Shown here: positions 50,101 through 56,100 of the stretch, piece after piece | How positions within the stretch are numbered: the first letter of the stretch is position 1 | How the letters are laid out: every line of letters starts with the position of its first letter | From: Dendrolimus kikuchii | Taxonomy: Eukaryota; Arthropoda; Insecta; Lepidoptera; Lasiocampidae | Length of the DNA stretch: 64,000 nucleotides | Assembly: GCA_019925095.2 (NCBI GenBank) | Contig: CM034398.1 | Span: 10,493,001 to 10,557,000 of the forward strand | Direction of reading: 5' to 3' | The notes under the pieces: model-generated | Database searches by the model: none | The model's input: only the letters and a program-made list of their open reading frames with translations | Told to the model about the DNA's origin: nothing | Made by a program: the position numbers and the translations under genes

Positions 50101-53100
50101 ACAGAATACCGTACTCAAACCAATCTCAATTGAGACGATAGTGCTCGGCGATTTTGACGGGTTAGTAATAGCAGAATTGTGCCCCTTGTCATTAAGCTAA
50201 AAATATTTTTTTTTATTGCAGGGGTTCAGCAGATAGGCACATGCCCCACTTGATGGAAAGCGGTTACCATCGCCTATAGACATTGGCAACACCAAAGGTG
50301 CTACGAATGCGCTGCTACTCTCTTAAGGGAGACTGGAACCTAGTCACTAATTCCGGAACACAACTCAAGTTTGTTATGGCGACATACTTTAGACCAGGGG
50401 TGGTAGCCATCTAGTCGAGCAAATGCCCTACCACCTGGCTGTGGGTTGTTTTGTCGCCTCTTACGACAGGCCGCCCGGCCGCAGGAAATTGTATTCTTTC
50501 TCAGTTCCTGCACGGATAGAATTAGAATAGATTGGTCTATTAAACCCATCATTAAACCTGCCTTTTTATATGAGCTAGATTTGAGAGATTGGAGTGACAG
50601 AGACAAGAGCTGCGTATCATAGAAATCAATAGGCTACTTTAAATATGTGAATTGATTCCACATATTTAAAGTAGGAATCTGAGGAATTAATCTGTACTCA
50701 TGCAGTCTCCACCAGGTCGCGTTAAAAGGGGTAGGCTTAAGAAAGGTTTGTTTGACGTCCTGAAGGTTAACATGGGGCACTAATAGTCTCACAATAAGTA
50801 ACGACCAAGACCACGTGAAGTGAAAAAGTAAATTTAGGAATGTGGATCCCACACTTCGAAGCTGACACTTCATTTTTTGTTGTTAACGGTGGATGTTTTT
50901 GAATGAACGAATCTTTATTAGTACACTCGGGCTTTAGGGGAGGCTTTACACCGTGAGGTATGTGGGGCTCTCAGGGACCAGCGCTGCATACTTTTTCACT
51001 CTAGGAGCGGTGAGATGCCGGCCACTGGAGTATCCACTAAATCTTGCTCTGTACCTTCGAGTCTTTGTAAAGCGCCATGGGATATACCGTAGACAATTTA
51101 CCCACAAAGCCTCGACGCAATCCGTAATATCCGGGATGTCCCTGGGACACCACTTCAAGTGTGGCTCGCAAGGGAGGTCCCTCAACCTTAACCTAATTAC
51201 TATAAGTCTTCATAGAAGCAAGCTGACCCTCCAAAAGCAACCGCGTGTAATGCTAGGACGATGATTCGACTTTTATATTCACTACAATAATCTATTTTAT
51301 GTGAATTTCCTCTTTATGCAAAATCACTTATGGCTGGTTCCTATATCTTGCTTATACATTCAGTTGTCCTACCATCGGTTGAACTTTAACATTAGGTATA
51401 TGGAGCTTATGTCAAATTTTAACTGACAGTAAGGCAAATGAACGCTTGATAAGATATAGGAACCGACCGTGAATCATCATTATTTAATGTAATTAACGAA
51501 AATGTATTGTAAAATGAACCAGGACATATTCGGGCGCGCGTTCACGCCAGTCAACTACGGCGTGTGCACGTTCGCCGAGCTGATGCAACGCATAACCCCT
51601 AACACTGTGATCGTCGCGAGCGACGGCATGTTATCGCTGCCGAGGCGTGCCTTCACTCAAGAGGAACGCACCAGGACTATGCAGTTTGCTAGAGAGGTGA
51701 GATGTGTCAGTTGTATAGAATTTATGTTTAACCACATCAACTAAAATTTTTTAAAATAAACTACTGTTTCCATTTCTTTATTTTCTTGATGACAGTTCTA
51801 ATTTGATAGTTGTAGTGTTGTGACCACATAAGTAATGATATCGATCGCATATATTTATTATGTTTTGAACAAAGACAAATACAACAAAAACATTCAAATA
51901 TATTTTTTCAAGCTGGGAACACTCAATGGCCCACCGTTATTTTGTGTTTGTTTTAATCTGTCACTCGCAACAAGACGGTCGTGCTATATAGTCACTACAT
52001 TTCTGTTCGCTGAGTTTTTTGCATTTGCGGAAGTAATCGACGAACACTGGGAAAAAATTGTGAGAAGAACCCAAAACATTATAGTGTCGGATTGGGAAAT
52101 TCATGTGGCATTCGATAATATAGAAGTACAGGAACTTATAATAAATGTTGGGGAGAGCTCATCGAGTGACAGTGACGATTCATCAGATTTTGATTAAAAT
52201 AAATAAATAAAGAATCAACATAATATAATTACATCTTGTAATGAAACGTAATATTAGTTAATAAATTTGTACAAAATTATCAGGCAATAGTTTAGGTTCT
52301 TATACTTTGTAAAAATCGGGTAAAATATCGTGTTACGTTTATCGATAGCTCCATCCCTATCAGTTTCTCCGACTCTGCTATGACCTTGTACGTGCGTAAG
52401 CGTCATATTTTTGTTAAATAATGTATACATAATGTAAAAAAGACGCTCGTTCAGGTTTCCACAAGAGCTGTCATCGAGTAAATAAGGAAATGGAAATAGT
52501 ATACTTTATATAATAAATTTCAATCTTTTTTTGAAGTAAGAATGAAAAAGACTGCGGCCGGGCGGCCAGTCGTAATAGACGACAAAACAACCCAAGCCAG
52601 GTGATAGGGTATTTGCTTGACTGAATGTCGACCACCCCTGGTCTAGAGTATGCCCCCATAACAACCTTGTGTTGTAAGTCTCTCTTAAGAGAGCAGCAGC
52701 GCATTTGTAGCATCAAATAAAAAAAATGTGAAGAAATAGCGATATGAGGTATTGTCTCTTGTGAGTAAAGAGACAAACACATAATATTGTCATTATGTCG
52801 ATGAATTTAATTACATTCACTACAATCAATGCGTAAAGCGATCCCTACTGTTCCGTCGACCGCTCAAGATTCGTGCTAGAAACTATATTTGAACTAGACA
52901 ATACATATAACACAATTGATGCAATATGTAGACGGTGGAACTGCTCTGCCACACGCCGAACTTGCGAATGGAGTTCTCGCAGTTCGTGCCGGCGTTCCAC
53001 GCGCACTTCCGCCGCCAGCTGCGCGTCGCGAACTACGGGTGCGTGAAGCTGGTGGAGGTGCTCGAGCTGATCCCGGAAACGGTGGCGGTGTGCGCGGGCG

Positions 53101-56100
53101 TCGGCGGCGAGCGCGTCGTGCGGCTGGCGAGGCGCGTCACGCGGCCGGTGCTCGCGCGCCGCCTGCGGGCAATCACGCCGGTGCCGGCAACGCTCTTGGC
53201 CGCGCACTACGCGAAGCAGTACGGCGCACCGCCGACGGTGCGTACCGCCGTTACTCTTACTGTAGGGTAGACGACAGTCAAATCAAAATCAAGTTTTTAT
53301 TCAAACTAAGTTTTACTGGAAAAGCTTTTGAAAATTTCTAGCAAAAAAGAAATTGACTTTAATAATAAATAAAAAACAAATATTCTCTACTACATTCTCA
53401 AGTTGGTGATGATTAAATCAGACAAAATTACTGTGTTCGTTATTGTTTTTATGTTTTATTTGGCACCAACTTCAAGATGTTGTAGAAATATTTAGTTTTG
53501 GTTTTTTAGTTACTCTTGAAGTCTGTTTCTTTTTTACTACAATTTATTTTATCTTTCAGTTTTACGTTATGTATACCTAATGGTGTCTAGTGACAATGAA
53601 ATTTATATGAAACTATCCTGGAGTTGTACTGATATAACGAACTTCAAGTGGTCCACGTCAGCGAAAACAAATTTCGGGGCCCATGAGCTGCAAATACGAG
53701 GGGTTCACAATAGTGAATTCAATTCAAGCAAGTTGTGACGAAATTTTTAACTTTTTATAAATAGCATAATAAAATATGATAGTGTGCGTTTGTACTTACA
53801 AGGTAATAGTAATAAGAATATATGGGACCAACTAGAAACTGTACTGTAACACAAAAATAATATCAAAATCAGTTTAGAAACAAAAAAGTTATGGCTGAAT
53901 AAAAATAAAATATTTACATGACGAATTGGGAACCTTATCCTTTTTTTAAGTCGTTTAAAAATAATTCTGCTTCCTAAATAAAAATAATCTATGTTGTTTA
54001 CTACTACTCTACTATGTTACTTACAGCCCGAAATGCTGGAGGTGTCTTCGTTGGAGGAGTTGATATACGCGGCCGGGGGTTGCATCGAGGACGGGATAGT
54101 GTACGGGGCAGGCGGCGCGCCCAAGTGGACGAGCACGCTGCTGGCCGCGTGCGCGGCGCTGTGCAGCGACCGCAGCGTCGCGCGCGGCTCCACGATGGAG
54201 TACCTCCGCGCGGCCACGATCCGCATGTGCGGCGAGGAGCCCGCCGTCGGGGCGCTGCTGGCCGCCGGCGTCGTCTGGCTGGTCGACCGCTGGGTGCTGC
54301 TCAAGCCCGAGTGGCGGGCGGTCTGGCGCCTCGCGCGGATCGTGGCCGAGCGCGGCCAGGCCGTCGACGTCGCCGACCTCTACTGGGAGTATTCGCGACA
54401 ATATGGGGCCGAACAGCCGGTTGCCGAAGCTGGTGCGTTTATAGTGTTCAAAGCTTACATTTTAGTGGACTGTAATTTTATTTATTTTACTGGTGTTTAC
54501 ACGTCCATATAATTAGAGGCATTTCACTTGCAGTATATTTTATATAAATTAGATAATTAGAATGTTACAAACCAGCAGTTCAATAGCTACTGACAATCTT
54601 AATATTAATTACAAAATAATGAGACTTCCAAACAGCCAGTTTTGTTTTTCTATAGAGTAATTAATAGTCTTGTGTAATTTACAAAGGGATTAATTACTAT
54701 TAAGAACCGGTTCCCCACATTCTACTAAATTAAACGTTTCACATTACTAAATATATATTGTAAATAGCCGCGGTAGCTTAGTGGTGAGCGTACGCGACCC
54801 CAACTCAAATAGCGCAGGTTCGAAACCTGGCCAAAAAGTGTGCACCTCTTGGACAGTTTTCTGACCTAACCCGACACGTCGACATATCTAACGTGTAAAG
54901 CCCGCCAATCCGCCTTGGACAATCGTGGCGGGCTATACTGTCCTTGCTATGAAATGGGAGGCCTGAGCCCAGCAATGGGACGTTTATGGGCTGTTATTGT
55001 TATATTACCAAATATTAATTTTATTGATGAGTCATCTCCATTTGTCAGGTATAAATGGCATGATCGATTACCTGACTCAGTACTGCGAAGTGTTCCAAGA
55101 GACCGACGGCCGTTGGGCGTTGAACCCGGGCGTGGTGGTGCACAACTGCCAAGACTCCGATTCACCACAGGAGGACTACTCCGTGTACGATACACCTCCC
55201 GGACAAAAGGTATATATAGGCTTTCACAGTTAAAACTACTGATTTTTTTTGCCGTCTTACAAGGTGCCGAAAGCACATAGATTTTATAAGAATCTAGCAA
55301 GTTATGAAGTCGTCTCCTTAGTGAGTTAAATAGCGTACTACTTCTGGTTTAACAATAATTTATTTCTGTTATTATATCATAAAAGTATAGTGATAACTAG
55401 CTATTTTAAGGATCATTCTTTTAAAATTAAATGAATATTATTTTAGAATTTATTGTAGAATCTCTTGCCTATCTAATTTATAACATCTACATGCTGTGTT
55501 CATTCATGGAGTTTTTGGCTGGAACTTGATAGGTGGGGTCCAAGTTTACCCAAGCGAAACTGCGAATGTAACTTTTAGAAAGTAACTGAAAATTATACAT
55601 ATCACTCAAGTCGTCTAGACTAGACTAGTGCGCACCCCTTGTTTAAAGGGCAGGCGTTAATACAGGTTACATCGTATTCAATGTCTATGTTAGTGCTATT
55701 TTCCCGGAAGATGCACTTCATTTTATATCGCAAGCTATCTTAACCCCCGGCATGAAAAGTATTTGTGTCCATATTCGGTATTAAAACTACGTTTAAAGAA
55801 AATTACAGCAAAGCCGATCCATTCCTCCTAGTGGTTTTCCCGTGAAAGCTTAACAGACAGACAGATCGAGTTACTATCGCATTTTTTACGAAAATGGAGA
55901 GTCACAAAATATGTAAGGTGTCATTTAACTGAATCCTACGGGAATTTCAAGTCAAGCGTGGACGAAGTCGCGGGCATATTCTAGTATATATATATTTTTT
56001 TTTTGTCTGTCTGTTAAGAATACAGTTTGTTTCGAACGATACAGTTTCAGCTAAATTGGACCAGTAGATTTTCTGTGGAAGTGTAAGAGACAGAGCTATT

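Larger units (their letters stand above)
51523..53237 (+). other. MARF1: MARF1 exons 15-16: LOTUS 4 end, LOTUS 5, LOTUS 6 start
   Basis: Exon 15 (51523-51696) has [20 protein letters not shown], closing LOTUS 4. Exon 16 (52932-53237) has [20 protein letters not shown], then [19 protein letters not shown], which is LOTUS 5. The start of LOTUS 6 follows ([20 protein letters not shown]). Exon 16 is very GC-rich in an AT-rich setting. The acceptor of exon 15 (GAACCAG) has a weak pyrimidine tract, and the acceptor of exon 16 (TATGTAG) is also poor, so these two junctions rest mainly on phase and homology. Confidence 0.85.

Noticed and set aside
52845..53341. Arg/His-rich minus-strand frame and Ala/Gly/Arg-rich plus frame
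   Set aside because: Both are alternative frames of GC-rich MARF1 exon 16; only the LOTUS frame has conserved motifs and correct splice phase.
54014..54475. Alternative frames of 95-153 codons on both strands
   Set aside because: Shadows of GC-rich MARF1 exon 17, for the same reason.
54779..54850. tRNA gene
   Set aside because: A- and B-boxes are present, but the cloverleaf is not intact and a SINE body and tail follow.
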